From Gemmobacter sp. 24YEA27 (GTDB lineage Bacteria; Pseudomonadota; Alphaproteobacteria; Rhodobacterales; Rhodobacteraceae), in the NCBI RefSeq assembly GCF_030052995.1, contig NZ_JASJPW010000001.1, positions 3,090,001 to 3,154,000 on the forward strand: a stretch of 64,000 bases of DNA. The letters run 5' to 3'. This document shows positions 8,127 through 18,651 of this stretch, piece after piece. Position 1 is the stretch's first letter; each line of letters opens with the position of its first letter. Both the position numbers and the translations under genes were made by a program. The notes below the pieces were generated by a model. It did no database searches. It was not told where the DNA came from and worked only from the letters and a program-made list of their open reading frames with translations.

Positions 8127-11100
8127 ATGAATATCGACCTTTCGCGCCGCAGCTTTATCAAGCTGTCAGGGGCGGGGGTGGCAGCAACGTCTCTGGCAGC
8201 CATGGGCTTCCATGAGGCCGAGGCAGCAGAGGCCGCGCATGTGCGCGATTTCAAGCTGGCCACCATGACCGAAACCCGCAATATCTGCACCTATTGCTCG
8301 GTCGCCTGCGGCGTCATCATGTATTCCAAAGGGGATCTGGCCGCCGGCGAAAAAGCCGAGCTGATCCATATCGAAGGCGATGCCGACCACCCGACCAACA
8401 AGGGCACGCTCTGCCCAAAGGTGCGGCGCTTAAGGATTACGTCAAGGCCGAGACCCGCCTGACCCATCCGCGCCTCCGCCGCCCCGGCTCGGACAGATTC
8501 GAGGAAATCTCCTGGGATGAGGCCTTCGACAAAATCGCCCGCGCCGTCAAAGACGACCGTGATGCGAACCTGATCGAGAAGAATGCCGATGGCGTCCAGG
8601 TCAACCGTCTGACCACCACCGGCTATCTGGCGGCCTCGGCCACCACCAATGAAACGGCCTGGGCGACCTGGAAAGTGGTCCGCTCGCTGGGCATTGTAGG
8701 TTTCGACAACCAGGCGCGCGTCTGACACGGCCCCACGGTGTCCAGTTTGGGCCCGACATTTGGCCGTGGAGCGATGACAAACTCCTGGACCGATATCAAG
8801 AATACCGACCTCGTCGTCATCATGGGTGGCAACGCCGCCGAAGCGCATCCCTGTGGCTTCAAATGGGTGACCGAGGCCAAGCACCATCGCGGTGCGAAAC
8901 TGATCGTGGTGGACCCGAGGTTCAACCGGTCGGCCTCTGTCTCGGATTACTATGCACCGATCCGTCCCGGATCTGACATCGCTTTCCTGATGGGGGTGAT
9001 CCGCTGGTGTATCGAGAATGACAAGGTGCAGTGGGATTATGTCCGCAACTACACCAATGTCGGATATCTGGTGCGCGAAGACTTCGGCTGGGCCGATGGC
9101 ATGTTCACCGGCTATAATGAAGAGACCCGCAGCTACGACCAGACCAGCTGGGAATATGAGCTGGGCGAGGATGGCTATGTCATCACGGATGAGACACTGA
9201 CGCATCCGCGCTCTGTCTGGCAGCTGATGAAGAAGCATGTCGAGATCTACACGCCTGAATTTGTAGAGAATGTCTGCGGCACGCCGAAGGATCGCTTCCT
9301 GAAGATCTGCGAGATGATCGGCGAGACCTCTTCGCCGACAAAGACCATGACCTCGATGTATGCGCTTGGCTGGACCCAGCATTCCAAAGGCTCGCAGAAC
9401 ATCCGTGGCATGGCGATGTTGCAGCTGCTTCTGGGCAATATCGGGGTGCCGGGTGGCGGGATGAACGCCTTGCGCGGGCATTCCAATATCCAGGGTCTGA
9501 CTGACGTTGGTCTGATGTCGAACCTGATCCCCGGCTATCTTGCGATGCCACGGGAGACAGAGCCCGATTTCCAGACCTATATGTCGACACGCGGCAACAA
9601 GCCGCTGCGCCCGAACCAGATGAGCTACTGGCAGAACTACGGCAAGTTCATGGTTTCCTTCATGAAGGCGCTGTGGGGTGACAAGGCGACAGCTGAGAAC
9701 GGCTGGGGCTATGACTGGCTGCCGAAGCTCGACATCGCGCAATATGACGCGATGCGAATGTTCAACATGATGAAGAATGGCGAGGTGAATATCTACTTCT
9801 GCCAGGGCTTCAACCCGATCCTGTCTTTCCCCAACCGGGGCAAGATGACCGAGGCGTTTTCCAAACTTAAACTCCTCGTGGTGATGGACCCGCTGGCGAC
9901 CGAAACCGCCGCCTTCTGGGAAAATCACGGCATTTACAACGATGTGGATAGCGCCAGCATCCAGACCGAGGTGCTGGAACTGCCGACCACCTGTTTCGCC
10001 GAAGACGAGGGCGCGACGGTGAATTCGGGGCGCTGGCTGCAATGGCACTGGGCGGGGGCGACCCCTCCCGGTGAGGCGCGGACCGATGTCTGGATCATGA
10101 CGCAGATCTATCAGCGGATCAAAGCGCTCTATGAGGCAGAGGGCGGCAGATCGCCCGAACCGGTTCTGAACCTCGCCTGGGATTACGCGGATCCCGAAGA
10201 GCCCACCGCAGCTGAACTGGCGATGGAGCTTAACGGCCGCGCGCTGACCACGCTTTACGACGCCACCGACCCGACGAAAGTCGTGCTGGAGGCGGGGAAG
10301 CAGGTCTCGGGCTTTGGGCAGCTCCGGGATGACGGCTCCACGATGGGCGCCTGCTGGATCTATGCCGGCTGCTTCACCGAGGACGGCAATATGATGGCGC
10401 GGCGCGACAACAGCGACCCGTCCGGCATGGGGGTGTTCCAGCAATGGTCCTTCGCCTGGCCGGCCAATCGCCGCGTGCTCTACAACCGCGCGTCTTGTGA
10501 CCTTGACGGCAAGCCCTGGGATCCGTCCCGCGTGCTGATCGAGTGGAATGGCGAGAAATGGGTCGGCCCGGATATCCCGGATATCGCCGTCACCGCCAAA
10601 CCGCGCGAGGTCGGGCCCTTCATCATGAACCCGGAAGGCACCAGCCGTTTCTTCAGCCGCAAGCTGATGCGCGACGGCCCCTTCCCGACCCATATGGAGC
10701 CGTTCGAAAGCCCGATCGCCAATCCGCTCAACCCGGAAATGCGCGGCAACCCCGTGGCCCGCGTCTTCCCGGATGACATGGCGAATATGGCCACCAGCGC
10801 CGAATTCCCGCTGGTTGCCACCTCTTACCGTCTCACCGAGCATTTCCATTACTGGACCAAGCACAACTATGTGAATGCGGTGAATCAGCCTGAATTCTTC
10901 GTGGAAATCAGCGAAGAACTGGCGGCGGAAAAGGGGATCAAAAAGGGCGGCATGGTCAGGGTCTGGTCAAAACGCGGCCAGGTCTGGGCGAAGGCGGTGG
11001 TGACGAAACGGATCCGTCCGATGATCTGCGACGGCAAACCCGTTCATGTCGTCGGCATCCCGATCCATTGGGGGTTCAAAGGTGCGGCGAGGAAGGGCTT

Positions 11101-11206
11101 TGGCCCCAATACGCTTGGCCCCTTTGTCGGCGACGCCAATATCGAGACGCCCGAATTCAAGGCGTTCCTTGTCAATATCGAACCCGCATCGGAGGGCCTG
11201 GCATGA
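8127..11206 (+). CDS. fdnG: Formate dehydrogenase-N/O alpha subunit, selenoprotein (UGA = Sec), frameshifted
   Basis: Molybdopterin (bis-MGD) catalytic subunit that oxidises formate to CO2 in the periplasm. It begins with a Tat signal ([12 protein letters not shown]), then a Cys cluster for the first [4Fe-4S] (CTYCSVACG...LCPK). One G is missing in the run at 8419-8421; restoring it gives '[17 protein letters not shown]'. Codon 200 (8723-8725) is TGA in the context '[24 protein letters not shown]', exactly where FdnG/FdoG carry selenocysteine, and a SECIS hairpin follows. Repaired length is about 1026 aa, matching the family. AAAGGAGGGG precedes the start. The stop overlaps the beta-subunit start (ATGA). 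A Cys-less reading would kill the enzyme, so Sec decoding is required. Confidence 0.93.
8723..8768 (+). promoter_or_regulatory. Sec codon and bacterial SECIS element
   Basis: Directly after the TGA codon the mRNA can fold: CACGGCC (8726-8732) pairs with GGCCGTG (8762-8768), and an upper stem pairs 8736-8738 with 8753-8755 and 8740-8743 with 8749-8752. A single U (8739) is bulged, and the loop AGUUU (8744-8748) carries GU. A bulged U plus a loop GU are the features SelB recognises in the E. coli fdnG/fdhF SECIS. Position, size and these bases all fit. Confidence 0.88.
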
Positions 11207-12190
11207 CCGAACGCGCCCCTCAACCCACCACGGCGGCGGCGAACCCTCCGGTTCAGCCGCTCGCCTCAAACCTGCTTCCCTCGGATGTCGTGCGCATTTC
11301 GGCCACCGCCAATGTGCCCGCGCCCGAGCGGCAGCTCGACAAGGTGGCAAAGCTGATCGATGTGTCGAAATGCATCGGCTGCAAGGCCTGCCAGTCGGCC
11401 TGTATCGAGTGGAACGACACCCATCCGGCTATCGAAGAAAATGTGGGGGTCTATGAGAACCCCCATGATCTGACGCCGGAAATGTTCACGCTGATGCGCT
11501 TTTCCGAATATGAAAACCCGCAAGGCGATCTGGAATGGCTGATCCGCAAGGATGGCTGCATGCATTGCGAGGATCCGGGCTGTCTGAAAGCCTGCCCGGC
11601 GCCTGGTGCCATCGTGCAATATTCCAACGGCATCGTTGATTTCGTGTCCGCGAATTGCATCGGCTGCGGCTATTGCGTTTCCGGCTGCCCCTTTGACGTG
11701 CCGCGGATCCATCAGACCGCGCATGTGTCGAAAAAATGCACGCTCTGTTCCGACCGGGTTGCGGTGGGGCAAGGGCCGGCCTGTGCGAAAGCCTGTCCGA
11801 CCCAGGCCATCACCTTCGGCACAAAGGAAAGCCAGATCGCGCTGGCCAATGAACGGATCGAGGATCTGAAATCGCGCGGTTACGCCAATGCCGGGCTTTA
11901 CGATCCGCAAGGCGTGGGCGGCACGCATGTGATGTATGTGCTCCATCATGCCGATAAGCCCGCTTTACGCCGGGCTGCCGGATGATCCGCGCATCTCGCC
12001 GGTGGTGGAAAGCTGGAAAGGTGCCACCAAGACCGTCGGCCTTGCCGCTATCGGTCTGGCTGCGGCAGGGGCGGTGCTGCATGGGCTCTTCTCGAAGGGC
12101 AATACCGTTACCGCCGAGGAAGAGCATGAGGCCGAAGAGCTGGTGGTGAAGACCGCAGCGGTTCAGCCCGAGAACCGGGAGGAGCTGTGA
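11203..12190 (+). CDS. fdnH: Formate dehydrogenase beta subunit (4x[4Fe-4S]), frameshifted near C-terminus
   Basis: Electron-transfer subunit that passes electrons from the alpha subunit to the membrane cytochrome b. Four ferredoxin-type Cys groups are visible: [35 protein letters not shown] and CTLCSDRV with CAKACPT. As written the frame ends at 11985 after '[13 protein letters not shown]'. The neighbouring frame supplies the conserved '[13 protein letters not shown]', a C-terminal transmembrane helix (about 12035-12090) and an acidic tail ending at 12190. A two-base loss (GC) near 11962-11964 explains this. The start overlaps the alpha stop and the repaired stop overlaps the gamma ATG. Confidence 0.88.
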
Positions 12191-12887
12191 TGTCCCATCA
12201 GTATTCCGCCCCCGGCGACCATATCGAAAGCACGAAACCGGTGACGGTCAGCCGTTACCGGGGCATCACGCGGCTGAACCACTGGGTCACGGCCGTGTCG
12301 CTGATCCTGCTGGCGATCTCGGGGCTGGCACTGTTCCACCCGTCTTTGTTCTTCCTCTCGGGCCTGTTCGGCGGTGGCCAGGTGGTGCGCTGGCTGCATC
12401 CGGCCATCGGGATCGTGCTGTTTCTCAGCTTCTTCCTCTTGTTTTTGCAGATGTGGAAGCTGAACCTGCCGAGACGCGAAGACGCGACCTGGGTCGCGCA
12501 TATCGGTGATGTGGTCCAGGGCAATGAGGATAAGCTGCCCGAGCTTGGCAAATACAATGCCGGGCAGAAATTCGTCTTCTGGGCGATGACCGGGCTGATC
12601 CTCCTGCTGATCCTCACCGGGCTGATGATCTGGGAGAAACAGGTACATCTGTGGAGCGACTACGCCCCATGGGCGGCCACGATCCCGGCGCGGCGCATCG
12701 CCCTTCTGGTCCATGCGCTCTCTGCCGTGGGGATCATCCTTGTGTTCATCCTGCATGTCTATGCGGCGATCTGGACCCGGGGCACGCTGCGCGCGATGAC
12801 GACGGGCAGCGTGACCGGCGGCTGGGCCTTCCGCCATCACCGCAAATGGCTGCGGGAGCTGGCGAAGAACCGCAAAGCCCCCGATAA
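12190..12887 (+). CDS. fdnI: Formate dehydrogenase gamma subunit, cytochrome b556 (probable end)
   Basis: Four-helix membrane cytochrome that anchors the enzyme and delivers electrons to quinone. Heme-ligand His candidates are in RLNHWVTA, RWLHPAIG, LLVHALSA and FILHVYAA. A GGGAGG site precedes ATG 12190. As written the frame runs on without a stop into fdhE, through a stretch that looks intergenic (a hairpin and two ribosome sites). If one C is missing from the C5 run at 12878-12882, the gene ends at TAA 12885-12887, about 233 aa, close to family length. I therefore annotate two genes and treat the 564-codon fusion as a likely artefact. Confidence 0.8.
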
Positions 12888-12896
12888 TCATAACAC

Positions 12897-12916
12897 CCGG
12901 CGGAGTGATCCGCCGG
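12897..12916 (+). other. Hairpin between gamma subunit and fdhE
   Basis: A perfect 8 bp stem (CCGGCGGA with its complement) and loop GTGA lie just after the probable gamma stop and before the ribosome site GGGGAGGA (12942-12949). It resembles an intercistronic mRNA stabiliser that could lower fdhE expression relative to the structural subunits. Confidence 0.5.
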
Positions 12917-12972
12917 CCCTCTCCCCGGCCCGTCCCCGGTCCGGGGAGGATAAAATGCGGCCGGAGAGACCC

Positions 12973-13881
12973 ATGACCAATGACATCCAACCCGACCCTT
13001 CGGTCATCGGCGGCGTCCCCGAGGCGCCGTTCGCATTCCTGCCCGACCCGGTCGCGGTCTTTACCCGCCGCGCCGGGCGCTTCGCCTTTCTGGCCCAGAC
13101 CAGCCGGCTTGCTCCCTACCTGACATTCCTCGCAGAGCTCACAGAGATCCAGGCCCGGCTGGCGAAATCCGGCCCTGCGCCGGTGATCGCGCCGGACCAG
13201 CTGGCGCGGGCCAGGGCGGCACAGATGCCGCCCATCGACCGCGCCGCGCTGGCGGCTGATCCCGCCTTGCACCAGCTGCTGGCGCGGCTTTGCGAGGCCG
13301 CCGCCCGCATCACCATGCCAGACCCCGCCCGCACCGCACTTGAGGCGGTGACGGCGGCGGATGAGGGGGATCGGACCTGGCTCTTAACCAATGCGCTGGC
13401 GGGCGAGATCCCCGAAGACAGCGCCGCGCCGCATCTCTTCGCCTCGGCCGCCGTGCAGGTTTATCTTGCGCGTCTCGCCGCCGGGCTGGCGGTGGAAAAC
13501 CTGCGCCCGATCCGCACCGGCATCTGCCCCGCATGCGGCGGGCGACCGGTCTCGTCGCTGGTCACCTCGACCCCGGGGATCGAGAGCATCCGCTACGCGG
13601 TCTGTTCGGGTTGCGCTACGCAATGGAATGAGGTTCGCATTCATTGTCTCGCCTGCGGCACCAATAAAGGGCTGACCTACCGCTCTGCCGAGACCACCGA
13701 GGCGACGGTAAAAGCCGAATGCTGCCGGGAATGTCACTCCTGGATCAAGATTTTCTACCAGGAAAAGAACCCGAGCCTTGACGCGGTGGCCGATGATGTC
13801 GGCAGTATCGGACTTGATATGATGATGAAGGAAACCGATCTGAAACGCGCAGGCTTCAACCCCTTTCTGACGGGCTACTGA
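12973..13881 (+). CDS. fdhE: Formate dehydrogenase accessory protein FdhE
   Basis: A cytoplasmic maturation factor needed for active respiratory formate dehydrogenases; about 302 aa from ATG 12973, which follows GGAGAG. ATG 12955, behind GGGGAGGATAAA, is an alternative start six codons earlier. The C-terminal half has the rubredoxin-like Cys pairs typical of FdhE: CPACGGRP, CSGCATQW, CLACGTNKG and CCRECHSW, which bind iron or zinc. The last lines 'DDVGSIGLDMMMKE' and 'GFNPFLTGY' match the family end. It overlaps selA by the TGATG junction. Read literally it is fused to the gamma subunit, which would tie a cytoplasmic factor to a membrane protein. Confidence 0.9.
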   Translation: MTNDIQPDPSVIGGVPEAPFAFLPDPVAVFTRRAGRFAFLAQTSRLAPYLTFLAELTEIQARLAKSGPAPVIAPDQLARARAAQMPPIDRAALAADPALHQLLARLCEAAARITMPDPARTALEAVTAADEGDRTWLLTNALAGEIPEDSAAPHLFASAAVQVYLARLAAGLAVENLRPIRTGICPACGGRPVSSLVTSTPGIESIRYAVCSGCATQWNEVRIHCLACGTNKGLTYRSAETTEATVKAECCRECHSWIKIFYQEKNPSLDAVADDVGSIGLDMMMKETDLKRAGFNPFLTGY

Positions 13882-15257
13882 TGGAGGGGTTTCGGGCCCT
13901 CCCCTCGGTCGATCAGGCCCTGAACAGTGCCGAAGGTGCGGGCCTTGTCGCCCGCCATGGCCGCCAGGCCGTGCGCGAGGCGCTGCGGGCGCGCCTTGAC
14001 GAGATGCGCGATGCAATCCGCGCCGGCGAGGATGGTGCGGTGCTGGCGCAGCGGTTGCCGGATCTGGTTGCAGCCGATCTGGCCGCGCGTGACCGCACCC
14101 GGCTCAGGCCGATGCTGAACCTCACCGGCACGGTGTTGCACACCAATCTCGGCCGCGCGATCCTTGCCGATGAGGCGGTGCGCGCGGCGGTGACCGCGAT
14201 GGCGAACCCGCTGGCGCTGGAATTTGATCTGGAGACCGGCGGGCGCGGTCAGCGGGACGACCATCTGCGCGGCCTGCTGGTGGAACTTACCGGCGCCGAA
14301 GATGCCACCATCGTCAATAACAACGCCGCCGCCGTGCTGATCGCGCTGAACACCCTTGCCCAGGGCCGCGAGGCAGTGGTCTCGCGCGGTGAGCTGATCG
14401 AGATCGGCGGCGCCTTCCGCATGCCCGATATTATGGCGCGGGCCGGTGCGAAGCTGGTCGAGATCGGCACCACCAACCGCACCCATCCCAAAGATTACCA
14501 GGGCGCGATCACCCCTGAGACCGGCGTGATCCTGAAGGTCCATACCTCGAATTACCGGATCGAGGGCTTCACCGCCGAGGTCACAGCCCCCGACCTGGCG
14601 CTGATCGCGCGCGAGGCGCGGGTGCCGATGATGAACGATCTTGGCGCAGGCTCGCTGGTTGATCTGTCGCATTACGGGCTCCGGCGTGAGCCCACGGTGG
14701 CCGAGGCCGTTGCGGAAGGCGCTGATCTGGTGACCTTTTCCGGCGACAAGCTGCTCGGGGGGCCGCAGGCCGGATTCATCGTCGGGCGTAAGGACCTGAT
14801 CGCCGCGATCAACCGCAACCCGCTGAAACGCGCGCTGCGTCTCGACAAGATCCGCATCGCCGCGCTTGAGGCAACGCTGAAACTGTATCGCGACCCGGAC
14901 CGGCTGGCGGAGCGGTTGCCCACATTGAGGATGCTCGCACGCCCGATGACAGAGATCGCCGCCCAGGCGCAGCGGCTGGCGCCCCGTATTGATGCTCTGC
15001 TGCGGCCCTTTGGCTTTGACGCCACCCCCTGCCCCTGCGCCAGCCAGATCGGATCTGGCGCGCTGCCGGTCGATACGATCCCCTCGGCCGGGCTGCGGCT
15101 GACCGGTCAGGGCGGCGACGCGCCCGACCGGCTGGCAGCACAGCTGCGCGCCCTTCCCATGCCGGTGATCGGCCATATCCAGGGTGGCGCGCTGATCCTT
15201 GATCTGCGCTGTCTTGAAGAGGACGCTATGCTGACTGACGCCCTGGCCGCGCTGTGA
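13881..15257 (+). CDS. selA: L-seryl-tRNA(Sec) selenium transferase SelA
   Basis: PLP enzyme that converts Ser-tRNA(Sec) to Sec-tRNA(Sec) using selenophosphate. 458 aa, the usual length. The N-terminal domain '[10 protein letters not shown]' is followed by the PLP fold with '[14 protein letters not shown]', '[15 protein letters not shown]' and the Schiff-base Lys at about residue 290 in '[16 protein letters not shown]'. It starts on the fdhE stop (TGATG) and its stop overlaps the selB GTG, so the selenium genes are translated together with formate dehydrogenase maturation. Confidence 0.96.
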   Translation: MEGFRALPSVDQALNSAEGAGLVARHGRQAVREALRARLDEMRDAIRAGEDGAVLAQRLPDLVAADLAARDRTRLRPMLNLTGTVLHTNLGRAILADEAVRAAVTAMANPLALEFDLETGGRGQRDDHLRGLLVELTGAEDATIVNNNAAAVLIALNTLAQGREAVVSRGELIEIGGAFRMPDIMARAGAKLVEIGTTNRTHPKDYQGAITPETGVILKVHTSNYRIEGFTAEVTAPDLALIAREARVPMMNDLGAGSLVDLSHYGLRREPTVAEAVAEGADLVTFSGDKLLGGPQAGFIVGRKDLIAAINRNPLKRALRLDKIRIAALEATLKLYRDPDRLAERLPTLRMLARPMTEIAAQAQRLAPRIDALLRPFGFDATPCPCASQIGSGALPVDTIPSAGLRLTGQGGDAPDRLAAQLRALPMPVIGHIQGGALILDLRCLEEDAMLTDALAAL

Positions 15258-17179
15258 TCATCGGCACTGCAGGCCATATCGACCACGGCAAGACGGCGCT
15301 GGTCCAGGCGCTGACCGGGGTGGATGCCGACCGCCTGGCCGAAGAAAAGGCGCGTGGCATCACGATTGAACTTGGCTTCGCCTATACCGATCTCGGCGAT
15401 CCGGCTGAACCGGAGATCCCATCGGGGCGGATCACCGGCTTTGTCGATGTGCCCGGTCATGAGCGGCTGATCCGCACCATGCTGGCCGGTGCCGGCGGCA
15501 TCGACTTTGCCCTGCTGGTGGTGGCGGCCGATGACGGCGTGATGCCTCAAACCCGCGAACATCTTGAAATTCTGAACCTTCTCGGCCTCCCCGGTGGCGT
15601 GGTCGCGATGACCAAAGCCGATCTCGCCGATGAGACGCGGCGGGCAACCGTCCGGGCGGAAATCCGCGCCGCACTGGCCGGAACCGGCCTGGCCGCCGCG
15701 CCGGTTGTCGAGGTTTCCGCCCAGACCGGCGAAGGCATCGCAGAGTTGCGCCGGATCCTTGCCGAAGCCGGGGCCGAAATGCCTGGGCGCGGGGCATCCG
15801 GGCCGATGCGGCTTTCGGTTGACCGCAGTTTCACCATTGCGGGCGCGGGCACGGTGGTCACGGGGACGATGATCGCGGGCCGGGTGGCTTTGGGTGATCA
15901 GGTGATGATCTCGCCCCTTGGCCTGCCGGCGCGGGTGCGCGGCATCCATGCCCAGAACCGCAAATCTGATCAGGGGCTTGCCGGGCAGCGCTGCGCGCTG
16001 AACCTGTCCGGCGATGGCGTTACGAAAGACGCGATCCAGCGCGGCGACATGATTCTTGCACCCGGGCTGCATGCCCCCGCCGGGCGGATCGACGTCATGC
16101 TTGAAGTGCTGGCCTCGGCCCGCAGGCCCGTCACAACCTGGATGCCGGTGCATCTTTATACCCATGCCTGCGAGGTCGCCGCCCGCGTCGTGCCGATTGG
16201 CGGCGATATCGCTCCGGGCGAGACCGGTTTCGCGCAGCTTGTGCTGGAGCGCCCGATTGCTGCCACCATGGGCGACCGTTTCATCCTGCGCGACACCTCT
16301 GCGACCCGCTCGCTCGCCGGCGGTTTCTTCATCGATCTGCGGGCGCCCGCGCGCAAACGTGGCACGCCAGAGCGGCTGGCCTGGCTTGAGGCCGCGCGCG
16401 AAACCTCTCCCGGGGCGGCGCTGATGCGGCTCTTGCAGGTTGCGCCGGTCGATATGCCGGTCTTCCTGCGCGATCGCGGGCTTGATCCGGCTTCCGGCCC
16501 GGATCTCGCGGCCAGGGCCGGGGCGGTGCTGCTTGGCCCCCTCGCCCTCTCGCCCGCTCAGATCGAGGCTCTGCGCGCGGGGCTCGCCACCCATCTGGGG
16601 GAATTCCACGCGGCCAATCCCGACCTCGCCGGCCTTGGCCGCGAGCGGTTGCGGCTGATGCTGAGCCCGCGCCTGCCGAAAGATGTCTTCCTTGTATTCC
16701 TTCAGGAAGAGGCCGGCGCCGGGCGCCTCGTGCTGGATGGCGCATTCCTGCGGCTTCCCGGGCATCAGGTGCGGCTCTCGCCCGAGGATGAGGCGCTTTT
16801 TGCCCGCATCTTCCCCCGGCTTCTGGGCGAAGAGCGCTTTCGTCCGCCGCGGGTGCGCGATTTCGCGACCGAATTCGCCGTCGAAGAGAAAGAGCTGCGC
16901 CGGCTGATGCGCCACAGCCAGAGGCTCGGCCTTACCGATCAGATCGCCACTGACCATTTCTTCGCCCGCGTTGTAGTGCGCGAGATGGTGGCGATCCTGC
17001 GCGATATCGCCGCTGCCAGCGCGGATGGCTGGTTCACCGCCCCCGCCTTTCGCGACAAGGTGCAGAACGGGCGCAAGGTCGCGATCGAAATCCTTGATTT
17101 CTTCGACCGCAACGGGCTGACATTGCGGCGCGGCGATCTCAGACGGCTCAATCCGCACCGGATCGACCTCTTCGACTGA
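15254..17179 (+). CDS. selB: Selenocysteine-specific elongation factor SelB
   Basis: GTPase that carries Sec-tRNA(Sec) to UGA codons marked by a SECIS hairpin. 641 aa. The EF-Tu-like N-terminus shows G1 [10 protein letters not shown] at residues 7-16, 'DVPGHERLI' (G3) and 'TKAD' (G4). The C-terminal third forms winged-helix repeats ('[12 protein letters not shown]', '[21 protein letters not shown]') that bind the mRNA hairpin. The start is GTG 15254, overlapping the selA stop. Its partner SECIS is 6.5 kb upstream in the same operon. No later gene follows on this strand. Confidence 0.96.
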   Translation: MIIGTAGHIDHGKTALVQALTGVDADRLAEEKARGITIELGFAYTDLGDPAEPEIPSGRITGFVDVPGHERLIRTMLAGAGGIDFALLVVAADDGVMPQTREHLEILNLLGLPGGVVAMTKADLADETRRATVRAEIRAALAGTGLAAAPVVEVSAQTGEGIAELRRILAEAGAEMPGRGASGPMRLSVDRSFTIAGAGTVVTGTMIAGRVALGDQVMISPLGLPARVRGIHAQNRKSDQGLAGQRCALNLSGDGVTKDAIQRGDMILAPGLHAPAGRIDVMLEVLASARRPVTTWMPVHLYTHACEVAARVVPIGGDIAPGETGFAQLVLERPIAATMGDRFILRDTSATRSLAGGFFIDLRAPARKRGTPERLAWLEAARETSPGAALMRLLQVAPVDMPVFLRDRGLDPASGPDLAARAGAVLLGPLALSPAQIEALRAGLATHLGEFHAANPDLAGLGRERLRLMLSPRLPKDVFLVFLQEEAGAGRLVLDGAFLRLPGHQVRLSPEDEALFARIFPRLLGEERFRPPRVRDFATEFAVEEKELRRLMRHSQRLGLTDQIATDHFFARVVVREMVAILRDIAAASADGWFTAPAFRDKVQNGRKVAIEILDFFDRNGLTLRRGDLRRLNPHRIDLFD

Positions 17180-17450
17180 CGTCACCAAAGACGAGGGTCA
17201 GAAGGTAGCCCCTGGATGCGGCGCGCCCCGCGCAGGGGCAAATGATGCACCAGGCAACCGGAACAGGCGCCGCTGATCGTCGCGATACGAGACATGCAAG
17301 GGCCGCGCCGCATGGTGCGCCGGATCAGAACGACGCCCGTATGCCAGGACACACGCCGGTCTCGCCGGGATCGGTTCTCGCTGCAGCAGGAGGCTGTTCC
17401 CGGGTGCCGTCCCGGTCATGGCACATGGCAGCGGGCGTGCTGGCCAGGGG

Positions 17451-17777
17451 TCAGCCGCGCGATTGTTTCTCGGCGATACCAGAGAGCCCCTCGCGACGCG
17501 CGAGCTCCTCAAGCACATCGGTCAGCGTGACATCGCGCGACGTCAGCATGACGAGGAAATGGTAAAGCACATCGGCGCCTTCGGAAATCAGGCGCTCGCG
17601 GTCGCCTTTGGAGGCTTCGATGATCGCCTCGACCGCCTCTTCGCCGAATTTCGCGGCGCATTTCTCAGGGCCCTTTGACAGCAGCTTGGCGGTCCAGGAG
17701 GTTTCGGGATCGGCATTTTTGCGCGCAGCGATGGTGGTCGCGAGGCGGGCGAGGCTGTCTGTGTCGGATTGGGTCAT
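17451..17777 (-). CDS. hisE: Phosphoribosyl-ATP pyrophosphatase HisE
   Basis: Second step of histidine synthesis, hydrolysing PR-ATP to PR-AMP. 108 aa from ATG 17777, standard for a stand-alone HisE. The MazG-like helical motif '[17 protein letters not shown]' with metal-binding Glu residues and '[14 protein letters not shown]' are clear. It starts four bases after the repaired hisF stop and is the last gene of the minus-strand his run. Because of the hisF frame break, the raw reading fuses HisF and HisE. Confidence 0.95.
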   Translation of the reverse strand: MTQSDTDSLARLATTIAARKNADPETSWTAKLLSKGPEKCAAKFGEEAVEAIIEASKGDRERLISEGADVLYHFLVMLTSRDVTLTDVLEELARREGLSGIAEKQSRG

Positions 17778-17781
17778 GGCT

Positions 17782-18542
17782 TTACTCCAGCCGCATCGGG
17801 ATGCCCGCCGCCGCCATATGGGCCTTGGCTTCGGCGATGGTATAGGTGCCGAAATGGAAGATCGAGGCCGCGAGCACGGCTGAGGCGCGGCCTTCGCGGA
17901 TGCCCGCAACAAGGTGGTCAAGGTTGCCGGCGCCCCCGAGGCGATGACCGGGATCTTCACCGCGTCTGAGATCGCGCGCGTCAAGGGCAGGTTATAGCCG
18001 TCTTTGGTGCCGTCGCGGTCCATCGAGGTCAGGAGGATCTCGCCCGCGCCTTTGGCCTCGACGAGCCGGGCAAAATCAACCGCATCAATGCCGGTCGGTT
18101 TGCGGCCGCCATGGGTGAAGATCTCCCATTTGCCGGGGCTGACGGTTTTCGCGTCGATGGCCACGACGATGCACTGGCTGCCGAAACGGTCGGCGGCTTC
18201 GGCGACGACATCGGGGTTCGCCACGGCGGCGGAGTTGAAGCTGACCTTATCGGCCCCGGCGAGCAGCAGCGCGCGGACATCTTCATGGCTGCGCACGCCG
18301 CCGCCCACGGTCAGCGGCACATAGATCTGTTCGGCGGTGCGGGTGACAAGGTCGAACATCGTGCCACGGTTTTCATGAGTGGCGTGAATGTCGAGGAAGG
18401 TGATCTCGTCGGCGCCGGCGCGGTCATAGGCGGCAGCCACGGCGACCGGGTCACCGGCATCGACCAGATTGACAAAATTCACACCCTTGACCACGCGGCC
18501 ATCGGCAACGTCGAGGCAGGGGATCAGGCGGGTCTTCAGCAT
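17782..18542 (-). CDS. hisF: Imidazole glycerol phosphate synthase cyclase subunit HisF, frameshifted
   Basis: Cyclase that uses ammonia from HisH to make IGP and AICAR. TIM barrel with '[19 protein letters not shown]' at the N-terminus (catalytic Asp11) and '[12 protein letters not shown]' carrying the second catalytic Asp. The frame breaks after 'PVIASG'. Adding one base to the C run at 17933-17937 restores '[20 protein letters not shown]' and '[14 protein letters not shown]', ending at TAA 17784-17782 with 253 aa, exactly the family length. The break is thus almost certainly an error in the sequence. Confidence 0.93.
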
Positions 18543-18572
18543 CCGGTCAGGTCTCCTGTGAAGGGCCGGGCC

Positions 18573-18643
18573 AGGGGAAAAGCAGGGGGCGCTGCCCCCG
18601 TCCCGCTGGCGCGGGACTCCCCCGGGATATTTAGCGACAGATG
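18573..18643 (+). repeat. Intergenic hairpin repeat (GGGGGC...CCCGGGATATTT...ACAGATGAAA type), copy A
   Basis: Between hisA and hisF lies a G/C hairpin (GGGGGCGCTGCCCCC), a second small hairpin (GTCCCGCTGGCGCGGGAC), then CCCCCGGGATATTT and ACAGATGAAA. The same order of parts recurs at 33563-33609 and, inverted, at 33642-33688. It behaves like a dispersed palindromic element placed in gaps between genes. Confidence 0.7.
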
Positions 18644-18651
18644 AAAGCCGG

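Noticed and set aside
8723..8725. TGA in fdnG as an inactivating stop
   Set aside because: It is at the known Sec position, followed by a SECIS-like hairpin, and selA, selB and selD are in the same locus.
8291..10864. An 857-codon open frame on the minus strand opposite fdnG
   Set aside because: Antisense shadow of the formate dehydrogenase alpha subunit; rich in His/Arg/Gly with no recognisable domain.
15107..17188. A 693-codon open frame on the minus strand opposite selB
   Set aside because: Antisense shadow; selB is unambiguous on the plus strand.
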